NCBI GenBank assembly: GCA_021399435.1
Contig: JAJTUP010000032.1
Coordinates: forward strand, 682,001-746,000
Direction of reading: 5' to 3'
Origin: Diaporthe sp. PMI_573
Taxonomy: Eukaryota > Ascomycota > Sordariomycetes > Diaporthales > Diaporthaceae
Length of the DNA stretch: 64,000 nt
The notes under the pieces are model-generated. The model had not been told where the DNA came from. It worked only from the letters and a program-made list of their open reading frames with translations, and made no database searches. Shown here one piece after another: positions 23,163 to 33,893 of this stretch (positions are counted from its first letter, which is position 1; each line of letters opens with the position of its first letter). Position numbers and translations under genes: made by a program.

Positions 23163-23741
23163 TGTTACTGAGATGACGTGGAACCGGTCTACAGGATATG
23201 AGTTGGAAGACTCTTTGATCGTCAGTATGCTAACATATTATGTCTCTACGTTCAGTTCTATCTAGGGACGGACAGAGCAATCTGCTTATTCCCAGAGCTT
23301 AGTCTTGGAGCTCTTTCACCTATTACCGAGCTCACCCCAAACCTGATTTCTACTGCCGTGGATAGATATTATGATTAATTGGTCTGATTCCCAGAGGGAA
23401 TTCTTAAAGTTCCAGACGTTGGCCTGAGTTGTGTTTTAATTGCAGGCGCCGCCGCACAGAGCAGGACGCATGATTTATGGCAGGGTTTATTGGGTTCGAC
23501 GTTCTTATGGGGTTGGACTTGTCATGGTTTATGTGAGTGCTATTGGTTCGGATCTTGTTTCGTCGCGAGGCCGGAGTGGTGTCATGTGGTTGCTGCGGCA
23601 CAGCGCACGATGCAACTGTCATGGTTTGTCCGTGTGTTTGCAAGAAACCCCGTCAAATGAGAAGATCGGTATGATCATGTCTCCGCGGCACAGCGCACAA
23701 ACCCCTTTCTGGAAAGAGGGGGGTGCTCGGGATTTAAAATC
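23163..23741. promoter_or_regulatory. Shared intergenic region of the divergent Helitron genes
   Basis: The 579 bp between the Rep ATG (23162) and the first ATG of the plus-strand gene (23742) should contain both promoters. A 14-nt direct repeat gcggcacagcgcac occurs at 23594-23607 and 23684-23697 and could be a factor site. No canonical TATA box is clear. Promoter function is inferred from gene layout only. Confidence 0.45.
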
Positions 23742-25632
23742 ATGACTGCTTCTAGCCAGACACTGGGGTGGAGAATTCCATCCTTGCTGCAGAGGTGGCG
23801 TTTACATATAATCCCAAGTTCTACCATCTTTGTTGCTGAAATTGGAGATTGTCTTCGTCACCACGCACGTCTATTCAAGCATTTCAAATCGCAGAGCTCT
23901 CTTGCGCTGCTTTCTATCATGTCTGCCACCTCTGACCATAATCTCTTTGACGACAATGACGATGCTACTTCCATCGTCAGCACTGGCACGTTTGTTTATG
24001 AGGATCCGTGGGCTGCTGCGGAGGCCGAGGGAGATGATAACACTAGCTATACTGACAAGGAAGGTACGATCCGTGTCAAAGAACCTGTCGTTTCCGGTAT
24101 TCCGGTGTTATCGTCTTCAGATAAGATTGAAGTCGGTGGCAAGAAGAACTACGGCCTTCGCGTGGTTCTGCCGACACGTGTTGGTCGTGTCGACAATACC
24201 TATGAGCCGAATAAACCGGATAAGTCGCTGTTTTCTCAGAGGACCCTTTTCCGGTTGCCGTTCCCACTGAGACCTCACAACCCACCCGGTGAAGAGCGTG
24301 ATATTCTGCTCAACAATGGATCGAGCTGGGACATTGACGTGATAGCCCCGGCGTTTGCCCCCGATGCTACCGACGAGTCGACATGGCCCTATACGTGGAT
24401 TTTTGAAGGTTGTTTCCACCCGAACTGGGTTGTCTGGAAGCGCCGGGTTTCGGACGACTCCTTCCGCATTTCTGCAGGACAGATGCGTTGGTCCACCGCA
24501 GTCGCACAATTCTTCTTCCCTGTGGACAAGGGTATTCAAATGTTTGTTATCTCGCCTTGTCTTCTATGCACAGGTCGTTCACTGACATGTTGACTCTAGG
24601 GCTGGCAATACTTTCGACAAGAGTGTCGAATTTCCTACCGCTCCTGTTACCGTCTATGGTTTTGGCGTCTGTGATCCCAACAAGTACCGATGGAAAGATG
24701 AGCCCGAGTTACCGCGATGGTTGGATTACACGGAGAGGAAAGACACTATGGGTTTCTTAAGGATGACCACTCGTTTCAACATGAAGGAGGTGCAGGGCTA
24801 CATGTCGAAAATACCACCAAGTGGCGATTATCCGTTCCATGTCCTTCTTTACTGGCCTCGAGTGGCTAAGTTCTTGCGCGAGACGCGGTGGTCGAGGACA
24901 ATTAGTAACGGTGGCCATTTTCAAGTGGAAGGCCGCACGTTCCACTTTGTTGGGAAGATGATTGGTCTCCTGAAGACATCACTCCTCCGTGATGTACCAT
25001 TGGGTGTGTATATTCCGGTCATTGTACCCGAACAATTATTTAATATTTACGAAGGGGGCGCCGGGTCTGGGACTGTCAGCAGTCAGTTCGCTGGTTTAAA
25101 GGCGAGGACAACACCCAAGAAAGAGGTTAAGAATTTAGATGTTGGTATCTCTGGAAACGCTGAGGCTGGATCTCCATCTGATAGCTTGTCGCCGTCGGCA
25201 GCTAGGAGCGGCTCGGGTAGGACGTTTGGTTCCAGTGCACAGAAACTGCAGAAGGCTCGGATGGATGCCCTGCTTGAGGTTGGTGCGGCCACATCATCCG
25301 GAGGCCAAGCAGCGGGCGATGGGGTTCGGGACCCGGCATCTGGCGACGCTGTTGATCCTGACGCTGCACTGCAGTCAAGTATCGCAGATGATCACTCCGG
25401 TCAGAAGGGTTCACCGGATCAATTCTACGATGCGCCTCCGTCATCTCAGCCGGGAAATACAACAGATATGGAGCAGGGGCGATCAGGTGGTGTGGATGGG
25501 GTTGCTGGTCCGGATGAAGCAGAACACTCAGACGAGGAACCTAAGATGCGTGGTAGGAAGAGAAATAGGGCTGGCAAAGAAGGCGTGTCTGAAAAGGCTG
25601 CTGGAAAGAGGCGTGCTGGTACGCGGCGTTGA
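23742..25632 (+). CDS. Divergent second Helitron gene, unknown function (about 551-610 aa)
   Basis: Two in-frame ATGs are possible: 23742 and 23919. The second (MSATSDHNLFDDNDD) gives 551 aa and is nearer the start seen in the paralogue at 29,684. A 58-nt intron fits at 24542-24599 (gtttgt donor, cactgac branch, ctctag acceptor), joining VDKGIQM to AGNTFDKSVEFP. The N-terminal two-thirds looks globular (YGLRVVLPTRVGRVDNTYEP, SSWDIDVIAPAFAP, YPFHVLLYWPRVAKFL, FHFVGKMIGLL, VYIPVIVPEQLF). The last third is disordered and ends in a basic KRNRAGKEG...KRRAGTRR tail. I do not recognise the fold. Its position back to back with Rep suggests a transposition accessory protein; plant Helitrons carry an RPA-like protein, but I see no proof of an OB fold here. 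Confidence 0.75.
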
Positions 25633-25708
25633 ATTTGTGGTTGGTGAGTCGTGCTACTGGTGACGTGCGTCCTTCCTTAGTTTTTCTTGAATTTAGGTCG
25701 GCGAGTTG

Positions 25709-25727
25709 GCGGTCCGCCACGGACCGC
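25709..25727. terminator. 19-nt perfect hairpin downstream of the second Helitron gene
   Basis: gcggtccg-cca-cggaccgc: same stem as at 17139-17157, here 76 nt after the stop codon of the plus-strand gene. Loop bases differ while the stem is conserved. Confidence 0.5.
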
Positions 25728-26608
25728 TAATCACAAGGGTTAATTGTTTCAATGTGTCTCCTATAGCTCGCGCGGTAAATAGTTTTTGACCTCGTGTCAC
25801 CAAGGCTTGGTTACACGTTCCGGAGTCTTGTTTATTTGAGTTGTTAGTCGCGGGTCCAACAGCCTGCGTGAACAACTTTTGGGGTGCGTAACCAACCTAG
25901 CTTGTCATTACGTTCTTTAGCATAGGTACCCTACATATTCCGGTTGTTACTGCCAAGATACGAAGCTGGTGTGTATTTGAGTAGCTATCTGTTTCTTGTC
26001 TTGCTGCTTAAAGACGAGAGCCTGACACAATCCACCTCATTCCATCTTGCCGTCATCCTTCGGCCCTCCCAGATGATAGACATCGTTCTGATATTTTTGA
26101 TTAGCAGAATTTCGAAAAGACGATAAGATGGGGACGGCGTACCTTCACGATGTTCAGGTAGTGCTTGACCTCGCATGAGGCCTCGTTGACAAACTTCGCT
26201 GCTTCTTCCAACGACTCGTCGAAATCAAGAATCTTTGAAATTGCAGTAAGTTTGTCCTCAGTGGGGTTATCCGAATTTCTCCGCTCCTCGATACTTGATG
26301 GGTGAGAAAGAATAATCCCAAACTTTTCCTGCAATTCTGAAGTTAGAAGTTGACGTACTAGACATATTTGCGTGTGGCACCTACACGGAAGTCCTCAACC
26401 ATGCTCGCTGCAGTGCAAGTCAAGGCTGCGTTCGCTTTCACAGACTCAAAGTGACTCTGCTGCGAGGTGGTGACGGAAGCTGAACACTGTCTCAAGTACT
26501 CCTTCATGTTGTATGCCGCAACTAGGACATCATCTTCCGGGTAGCATGTCGCCGTCTATGAGCCAGGAGTATAAGGTGGAAGAGTTACTCCAATCCAACA
26601 AGGATACT
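25728..26608. other. No recognised gene
   Basis: Short ORFs on both strands, including 77 codons at 26334-26101 minus, without recognisable domains. Confidence 0.4.
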
Positions 26609-26710
26609 ATATCTAAAAGAATGGCTCTTGTGAGCTTCGAAGAAGCTATCCACACAATATATCTAAAAGAATGGCTCTTGTGAGCTTCGAAGAAGCTATC
26701 CACACAATAT
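26609..26710. repeat. 50-bp tandem direct repeat, two copies
   Basis: A 50-bp unit beginning atatctaaaagaatggctct occurs exactly twice in tandem (26609-26658, 26659-26708). A third, slightly diverged copy stands alone at about 27173-27226 (atatactaaaagaatggccc). On the minus strand the units encode a repeated CVDSFFEAHKSHSF-like peptide, but there is no long frame. The single copy 460 bp away suggests duplication of a larger segment. Confidence 0.85.
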
Positions 26711-26967
26711 GCATCTCCCGCCAAAAAATATTAATTCTCTGTCTCGCCATGCTGCGTATATGAAAATGATCCTTGGACTTTTCTGCATTTAATGAACATG
26801 GTCACTCAGCGTCACGACTCCTTGATTGTGAGGAAATTAACAAATTAGTTTTAATTAATGGTTGCTTTGCCCCTGTCGAACTCCAAAATCCCGGCGTTTT
26901 GTTTGCAACTCAGATCTTTGCATATACGTTATTTTCATTGGTCTGGATCTTCTCCAAATCCCCGCAC
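26711..26967. other. AT-rich, no recognised gene
   Basis: Nothing recognisable between the two repeat features. Confidence 0.45.
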
Positions 26968-27149
26968 TAGGCTGACTAAACAAACCTCCCTGTGGCCATC
27001 TATGGCGGAAGCACTTTGCCCTCGCTTGCTTGCGGCATTAGGCTGACTAAGCAGACCCCCCTGCGGCCCGAAGGGCCCATCCACGGCGGAGGCACTTCGC
27101 CCTCGCTTGCTCGCTCCGCTCGCTCGCTCCCGCGAAGCGCCTCCGCCGT
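26968..27149. repeat. Two diverged copies of a taggctgacta repeat; second ends in a GC-rich hairpin
   Basis: Copy A (26968-27034) and copy B (27039-27115) share taggctgactaa..ca and gcccat..a.ggcgga-type blocks. Copy A has a deletion of about 9 bp and nine differences from B, all of them A for G or T for C. Copy B continues into an inverted repeat: acggcggaggcacttcgc (27083-27100) pairs with gcgaagcgcctccgccgt (27132-27149), 17 of 18 bases matching, around a cgctcgctc-rich loop. This GC-rich block stands out in an AT-rich setting and may be the end of an unidentified element. Confidence 0.7.
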
Positions 27150-27226
27150 TTAAACACAGAATTTGCTAACTAATATACTAAAAGAATGGCCCTTGTGAGC
27201 TTCGAAGAAGCTATCCACACAATATA

Positions 27227-28340
27227 TTAGAGTACAGTACTTCCGTTCACAAAATAAAACAAAATAAGAGGACAAAAGGTTTAAGTCTGCAAGCGACAAC
27301 ACGGTCGGGTCAATGCAGTCATCCAATCCCATTGATGGCTCGGTTATCGAGTAGTATATAAAGTTAGCAATTTCCTGCTCACTGAATTCCGAAGCTTTAA
27401 ATTGGAAACACTCTGCCTGTGAGTTGGTCAATGCCTGGCTGAGCAGTCGATGATGTCTGATATGATCTCAACCCTCTTGGAGTTCCAAAGGTTGCGGAGC
27501 AAAGGGACCATTTCCTCGACGTGATTGGCGACAAAGGCTGGCTTGGGGACGTCGACGGCCAGGGAACACCACAGCCCACACCGTCCTTCATACGAACAAA
27601 CCAATTATTTCTGACAAATACGTGTCCGGCACTCGGGTCTAGCTCCGCAGCTTGAACTGATGAAAGACTCAAATCTTCTCGTCGAGGCTCTGTTTAACTA
27701 CGAGCCAATTCACGTAGAGGGTTATATTGTCCACGTGCACATGGTTCTCAGGATGGCTGAGTGTAAGCTCACACCCGGCGCTATCGAGTCCCTCACAACA
27801 TATCACAAGGAGGGAATACCGAGATCTGCTTTTTTCAACTCGTGCTCGGAGCTCTCAGACACTCAACCCCGGCCTAATTGACACCCAATACAAACAGTTT
27901 CCTGGAAGATATCAGAGGACATCACCCGGAATACCCCTGGGTCCCCAATATGTAAGACAAAGGTGGTACAGTAGAGAATAGCAGTATGATGTTTAACTAC
28001 TTAGACATCAAAGATAGAGTGCTTGATGTTCATGCCTGGGCAGAAAACACAGGACGCATTGTTGGTGGAGGATGCGCTGGAACTCTTAGAAAATGCCTTG
28101 AAGACCGCAGTCCCAGTTGCTTAAGACAGAAGCGATCTTACACGGCGGGGAAGCACTCTTTGGCAAGTTTTACTTATGATCCTGTGCTGCATCATTCTCA
28201 TAGTCTCCCACTTCGAAATGCATCGAGAAGCTCAAAATTCTATAACTATGCCAATTTCGATTATTTACCACACCTTGACTGATATGTTGAACATCATCCT
28301 TTTCGTGTAAACAGATCCGCCTCACACCCGTTTAATCCCA
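27227..28340. other. No recognised gene
   Basis: Short ORFs (93 codons at 27431-27150 minus, 91 at 27672-27397 minus, 98 at 27986-28282 plus) without domains I know. Probably eroded coding or transposon sequence. Confidence 0.35.
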
Positions 28341-28826
28341 CTATAGCAGCTCTCCTGAGGCCTTCCTCGGGATAGGCATCCCTGCTTCGGTCAAGAGATC
28401 TATGATTTTCTCTCGGTACTCCTCCTCTTCCTTCTTATAATATTTGATAAGTTCGGACTTAGAAACAATCCTTATATCCTCTTCGTTCTCCTCATTGCTG
28501 GGAGCTCGTAAAACACACCTGAGAATGGGGCAAGAGTCCTTGCCATGGTCCCAAAACGTTTGTGCCTTATTGGGATCACTTCCCTTGCAAATTTCTGATT
28601 TTGGTATACCGTCGATCGGTACTTCATAGCCCACATCTATAGAAGACGTAGCGGACGTAGACGTCTCTCGAGACGAGTCGTGAGAGCAGGTGGCCCCCGG
28701 CCTGCGCGTGCGCATCGCCGGCCTCGAGTTCCGCGTCTGGGTCCCGACGGTAACCGGCGCCGAGGACGAGACGCGCCGCCGGCTGGCTTTTGCGTTTGCC
28801 AACGAACGACGCTGATTTGCCTGCAC
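28341..28826 (-). CDS. Possible fragment of a charged protein, 161 codons
   Basis: The minus-strand frame is open for 161 codons but begins at GTG (28826); the first in-frame ATG is at residue 38, so the 5' part is missing or lies in another exon. The N-terminal half is Arg/Ser/Thr-rich. The C-terminal half (KSELIKYYKKEEEEYREKII, then DLLTEAGMPIPRK) looks like a real helical, possibly coiled-coil segment. Family not recognised. Confidence 0.3.
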   Translation of the reverse strand: MQANQRRSLANAKASRRRVSSSAPVTVGTQTRNSRPAMRTRRPGATCSHDSSRETSTSATSSIDVGYEVPIDGIPKSEICKGSDPNKAQTFWDHGKDSCPILRCVLRAPSNEENEEDIRIVSKSELIKYYKKEEEEYREKIIDLLTEAGMPIPRKASGELL

Positions 28827-29043
28827 CTCAGCCTGTCGTGTGCCATAGGTGGGGAGAGGAATGGGAGAGGAATGATGACACGAAAAATGTCTTCATCACG
28901 CGAGAGCAAGAGGAAATGTACCATAAACAGCACCGCACAAATGAGTCTCTCGCCTGATGTGGAGAAAGCCATAATACTATTGTCTCGATAATTTTGCCCT
29001 CTTCGACTTCATCCTTTCTCTCGCATTCTGCTGGATGGCCCAT
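28827..29043. other. No recognised feature
   Basis: Nothing supportable between the charged ORF and the deaminase fragment. Confidence 0.4.
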
Positions 29044-29331
29044 TCATGGTTTCTTAAATTGTGGACGGCCAGATCTCTTTATCCCGTCGATGTCATATGG
29101 CCCGAATTCCTCCATAACCTCATCCAGGAACCTCTTCCACCGAGCCTTCCACACCTGCCGCACATCGTGCTGCTCGGAGGGGGACATGAAGGCGTGTTCG
29201 ATGCTCCAATCAATGAGCTGCTTCCAGCCGAAAAGAGTCATGTCCGGCCTGCCGATCATGGCCTGGTAGAAGTCGTGCGAGAGGGTCGAGCTATTGTCGA
29301 CAACAGTTAAAGACCATGGTTGCGAGCTTAT
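29044..29331 (-). pseudogene. C-terminal fragment of an ADGF/CECR1-type adenosine deaminase
   Basis: The minus-strand frame reads SLTVVDNSSTLSHDFYQAMI, then GRPDMTLFGWKQLIDWSIEH, then KARWKRFLDEVMEEFG. 'LSHDFYQ.M.G..DM.L.GW.QL..WSIEH' is the conserved C-terminal part of secreted ADGF/CECR1-type adenosine deaminases in fungi. The N-terminal signal peptide and catalytic-site sections are not present upstream, so only the last 80-90 residues survive. The active enzyme would deaminate adenosine to inosine; this piece cannot. Confidence 0.7.
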
Positions 29332-29683
29332 TTGTGGGCGATATAGACATATTTACTCACTTGAACAAAGTCCCATTATTACTACTCAAAGTGCAATGTA
29401 CATATTGGCCAGAATGCGGGCAAGCCTAACCGAAAGTAGCAGAGAACGCAAGATGAGGTAGCGGCGGCGGCCGGTAGGAGGCGGGGGAGGTGGTCCAAGG
29501 GGTATCGTGGTGGTTGAACTTGATATCGGTGACTCGGAGGCTGCGAAGGTAGTGGTCGTTGGTGCCTTGAGCCATCCCAACGCCGCGAAGCGATCGTGTG
29601 GGAATGCCCAATCTTCGAATCTCGGTGTAGCAGCGTATACATCACGCCCATCTGTATGGCTGTTGTCGTGGGGTCGGCTGGCA
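29332..29683. other. Upstream flank of the truncated Helitron-gene paralogue
   Basis: A GC-rich stretch with CCT/CCG triplets (29,455-29,510) lies here. A minus-strand ORF over it is proline-rich and low in complexity. No independent gene. Confidence 0.4.
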
Positions 29684-30020
29684 ATGAACCAGTATGAAGA
29701 CCCGTGGGAGGCCGCAGACTCTGACGCGGGGGATACCGATGCCTACACCAACAACGAAGGAACCATTCGTATGCCGGAACGAACTGCCGCCAAAATCCCA
29801 GTGCTTTCGGGCTCCGATACGGTTGAATCTCGAAAGAGCTACGGACTCCGCATGATTATACCCACTCGCATTGGTAGGGTAGATGACCTTTGGAACACCA
29901 ACAAGGTTCTTTTCACACAGACAAGGCACCTGCGGCTGGAGTTTCCCTTCAGGCCCAACAATGTTCAGGGTGAAGAACGCGAGGTCTTGCTTAACGATGG
30001 CTCGAGTTGGGACATTGATA
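29684..30020 (+). pseudogene. Truncated paralogue of the second Helitron gene
   Basis: From ATG 29684 (MNQYEDPWEAADSDAGD) the frame tracks the plus-strand Helitron gene at 23919: NEGTIRM, AKIPVLSGSD, SYGLRMIIPTRIGRVDDLW, LEFPFRP, GEEREVLLNDGSSWDID. Homology stops dead after SSWDID at about 30020, where hAT transposase sequence on the opposite strand begins. About 115 of roughly 550 residues remain. It lacks the FVYE start seen in the other copy. It shows that this gene family is repeated and moves with, or near, transposons. Confidence 0.85.
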
Positions 30021-32324
30021 CTGACTGAAGACACGTTCGCACTCGGCGCTCATAGCTGGGATAGAGAAAAGATCAAAAGCCATTTGGGTAAGGATCGGAT
30101 AGGACTTCTCGCGCTCGCGCCACCAAGTCAGCGGCTCTTCGACAAAGGGTTCAACAACGTCTTCATCATAGAGGTAGCGCTCAAATTCGTCGACCATTCT
30201 GCGCCTCTTTCGCCTGTCGCTATTGCTATCCACATCAACGCTGCGGTCAAGCCTTCTATGTAGTTTGAAGCGGCCCAGCTCTGGCGTTTGCTGAGGTTGC
30301 TCAGTTTGCTGCGGAGGAGAAGCTGGCTCCGTAATGCTGTATTTTGTTGCATACTCGTTGTATAGCTGGCGGACGTCTGGCTCAACAGTGTCCACCCAGA
30401 TCTCGTGTGATCGCCACTTATCCTTAAAGTAAAGCAGCTTGAAGCTTGGGACGAGACAAATCGCGGCACGGTAGTACGGTGTCTTTGCTGTCAAGTCGAA
30501 ATATTTCATAAGCTTCACATAGCCAGCATCGAGTCCTGCAACATAGTAGTTAGAATAGGACCTAGGGTCTGCAGCAACTGCAGCTTTTTCTTCCTGCAGT
30601 AAGCCGTCAAGGATGTCCATCATCTCCAACGCCTGCCAAAGAGCGCCGTAGTTGCCGTGTATAGCATGGCCTTCCAGCTCGAGGGTAGCGTCTTTAAAGG
30701 GCTTTAGCAGAGCGACAAATCTCTGGATTTCCTCCCAATCGCTTCTCTTGAGGAAGTCCTGGCTCAAATCATAATCTGCGTCCCTCTCCCACTGTGCACA
30801 AAACAACTCAATTGCATTCCTAAGCTTAAGCGCGCGCTCAAGCATAGAGAAGGTTGAATTCCACCGGATCCCGCCGTCCTTGATAAGCTGTAGGCTGAAA
30901 AGCTCATCATCTTGCAGGGCCTCGGCTTGTAGAGTCTCGAAATGCTGTCGGCGCTGATCTGAGCGTGTAATGTAGCGAACAATATTATGAACTTTGCCGA
31001 TAACGCCTCGTTGCCGCCAGATCGAGAAGGATTCTTGGTCGTTACAACACTGGAGCTGTCGTTCGGCCTTACTCACACCTTTGCCATAGAGAATTGCCTT
31101 GACAACGAGGTTGATGACGTGGCCAGAACAGCGGAGTCGTCTCCAGTCCGGATCGAAACCAAATCGCGTAGCTAGTTGTAACACGGCGCGATCGTTATCC
31201 TTGGCGTTATCCATCATGAAACAACCAAGCTTCGGCTCGAGATCGTACTGCGTAACTACGCTAATAAGGCAATTTGCTATATTTTCGCCTGAGTGAGAAC
31301 CATATAGCCGCGGGAGGCCGAGAAGAGCTTGATGATTGGTGTAGTCCACGCCTAGTAAGCGGAGGTTAAAAGTTGGATTAAGCCTTATATAATAAAACGT
31401 CTGAATAGTAAAGGGTATCACATATATATACGTACCTACAAAGTGCGCAACTACGCCGCAGAGGCTCATCCCACTAGTTGACGTCCATAAGTCGCAGCTT
31501 AGGTGGACCGCACTCCTACATTCCTTCAACTCAACCTTCAAACTCTCCCTGCGTGTTTCAAATGCAGCCATTATCCAACTGCTCAGCGTCGTCGCGGACG
31601 TAGGGAGAAGCCGCTCTAACTCAGGCCTCCCATACGAGAGTAAGTCACACGTATCTCCGGCAGTTGCGCTTCGAAAGCTCACGTCGTGAGCAACAACCCA
31701 GTCCAGATACTGCTGCCTGTAGTCTTCCCCAGTAATAGGAGTCCGTAGTGGACCAAAGCTATTACCCTTCTTACTTCGATCCCATGGGTTGGAAACCCGG
31801 ATATGCTGAGGAACTTCGCCGTCCTCAGAAATGCCGTGTTTGTGCTTTAAATGGTAGGCGATCGCACTATTTCCGTTGTATTTAAATATTGTAGAACAGT
31901 CGCTGCCAGTCTCATGGCATCTCCGACAAAGCCAGTACTGCTCATTTTCTGACTCGATATTGGCACCGTGGTCCCAAATCCAGGACTTCTTTGTCTTGCC
32001 GGTTGTACGCTTGTGCTTCATATAGTAGTGCGCATCGCTTAGGCGTTTGTTGTTGTACTGGAGAGCACCCCAGCGAATCGGGAAGGCACCATCGGCAAGA
32101 GGTCTCGGAGCTCGGACAGATGAAGGAGATGACAAGGGCCCAGTTGAAGGCGTGGTCGATTTCTTGGCAGAGGACTCGATTGATGGTTGGATTGAGAGCT
32201 CCGTAAATTGGTCTGCTGAACGCGACGATGACGGCGTGGAGGAGAAGGACGGGGCCGACATGGTGGTGTGTACTGCCGGAAATTTTCCGTTGCGCGTACG
32301 TGTAGGGAGCGTTGCTATATGCAA
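30021..32324 (-). pseudogene. hAT transposase lacking its C-terminus
   Basis: A minus-strand frame of 777 codons. Start either at 32324 or, more likely, at the internal MSAPSFSS. BED-type finger: WIWDHGANIESENEQYWLCR ... C ... HLKHKHG. Core: SCDLWTSTSGMSLCGVVAHF, GSHSGENIA, RRLRCSGHVINLVVKAIL. The odd segment inside it is an in-frame 84-nt intron, 31352-31435 (gtacgt donor, ttactag acceptor), whose removal joins AHFVG to VDYTNHQALLGLP. The hATC dimerisation motif begins (FSIPAMSAECERVFS) but is cut at about 30027. The missing end is essential in this family, so it is inactive, and I see no matching TIR on that side. Confidence 0.88.
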
Positions 32325-32754
32325 AAAGAGATGCTGAGTCTAGATGGGAGGGCAAGTTGAAGTTCGAACGGAGGCCGCCAAAACTCTCGCTAAGACGCGT
32401 TACGCGTCGCGCATCTGGCACGTCGAACGGAATGGCTCGGGACGGCCAGGTCGGGACAATCAAATGACAGGGATTAATGCGCTGAGCAAGGGGTTGAGAG
32501 ACGCCGTCTCTGGGCTAGGATCTGAATAGGAAAAACTCGGTCTTTACATCGAGTTGAGATCCACTAATAGGTATCTGGGACGGTTTTAGAAAACCCCCCT
32601 CTAAATCCAACCGTTAACTAGTTAACTGACAAGCTTATAACGTCCCTAACGGTTGAAATGAGGAACTTATAACGTCCCTAACGGTTGGTATTACGTAAGC
32701 CGTTAACTGGTCCGTTATCCAAATGGTTAACTGACTATTGGACACACTGGTAGT
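32325..32754. other. Junction between two hAT remnants, with short direct repeats
   Basis: Contains the direct repeat cttataacgtccctaacggt at 32634 and 32666 (period 32), and several gttaact and aacggtt motifs, as in hAT subterminal regions. No gene. Confidence 0.5.
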
Positions 32755-33893
32755 AGGTGAGTAAGCGTGTTGCTGCCACGAATCCACACAACGAGGTTAT
32801 GGATCTTGCCAACTGGGCCCTTCCTTATCCACAACTCATGTTCAGCCTCAGCAAGCTTCTGGGCTTGCAGATCAGCCTTGAATGCTCTGCAGCCTTTGCC
32901 AAAGAGAAGGGTCTTAGCGACGAGATTCACAATATGGCCGAAGCAACGCCCACGGCGGGCTTTAGGCTCAAAGCCAAGCTTATCGGCAATAGTCTCTATG
33001 GCGGTATCATTATTGGCTGCGTTGTCGAGGCAGAAATAGCCGACTTTCTCTTTGATCTTGAACTCGTGAATAATGCTGAGGATCTGAGCACCAATCGTCT
33101 CCCCAAAGTGTCGTTTTGCAATCTCGGGGATACCTAAGACCACTTTCATAGGCCGATTATTCTCATCTCGAAAGAAGGCGCAGATCCTATATAGAGTATG
33201 GTGGTTGCGGGATCGCCACCCATCGAAGGAGATATGAATCTGGCTGGGAGCGCGAGCAAGAGTATGGATAATCGTCTGCTTATGTTGATTATAAGCATTA
33301 GTGATTTGGTGTCGAATGGTGTCGTGGTTGATGTGCGCATCCTGGACTGAAATAGAGGAATTGAGGTATTTGAAGATAGCTCGGAGACTCTTGCTCTCTA
33401 CCTCTCTGAAGGATTGCTGCCGTTTGACAACCCAGTTGACGACGAGTTTCTGAAATTGGGTTCGATCAAAACGCTTGATATAAGCGTTGACAATGGCTTG
33501 CTGCTGAGGGTCTTCTCTATCTATATACAAGCGGTCGGCAACAGATGGGTACGCCTTCTTCAAGGGTCGTTTGCGCTTCCCCGTTGGGTTATAGATCTTG
33601 TGGATCTCATCGAGGTGACGTTCGATATTCTGGGTGCCCTCAGCCTTATAGCTGGCAATTGGTGTCCTCTTCTTTAATATACATGTTTTGCAGACCCATC
33701 GTCTCTCTTTGTCGTTCTGTATGTTGAAGCCAAAGGGCCAAACCCACGAGGAAAGGTCTCTCGATTGCTTCGACCAGGAGTAACCGCGGAATTTAGCCCA
33801 AAGAACCGACTCATCAGCGTCTGTCGTGGGTAGAGCTGGCGCTGTAGTGTTTTCCTTAACCAGGATAGACTTATCGATAGTTGTCTGGGCCAT
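32755..33893 (-). pseudogene. hAT transposase N-terminal half
   Basis: ATG at 33893 (MAQTTIDKSILVKENTT). BED finger WVWPFGFNIQNDKERRWVCK ... C ... HLDEIHKIY, then RFDRTQFQKLVVNWVVKRQQ, HISFDGWRSRNHHTLY, GYFCLDNAANNDTAIE and GRCFGHIVNLVAKTLLFGKG. It is open until WIRGSNTLTHLL, then ends at about 32755. This is a different hAT family from the one at 30-32.3 kb, more like the remnants at 4.9 and 61.2 kb. The second half with the hATC domain is missing, so it is inactive despite lacking internal stops. Confidence 0.88.

Larger units (their letters stand above)
17139..25727 (-). mobile_element. Helitron-type rolling-circle element with two divergent genes; ends approximate
   Basis: A Rep/helicase gene on the minus strand (17269-23162) and a divergent gene on the plus strand (23742-25632) share one intergenic region. 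Both are followed by the same 19-nt hairpin, at 17139-17157 and 25709-25727, which I use as provisional limits. The true TC/CTRR ends were not identified, so the boundaries could lie outside these points and the plus-strand gene could in principle be host-derived. In favour of it belonging: a truncated paralogue of it sits among transposon debris at 29,684. The Rep and helicase frames are uninterrupted, so the element may be young. Confidence 0.65.

Noticed and set aside
26609..27226. CRISPR-like direct repeats of 50 bp
   Set aside because: Only two tandem copies with no spacers plus one distant diverged copy; the host appears to be a fungus.
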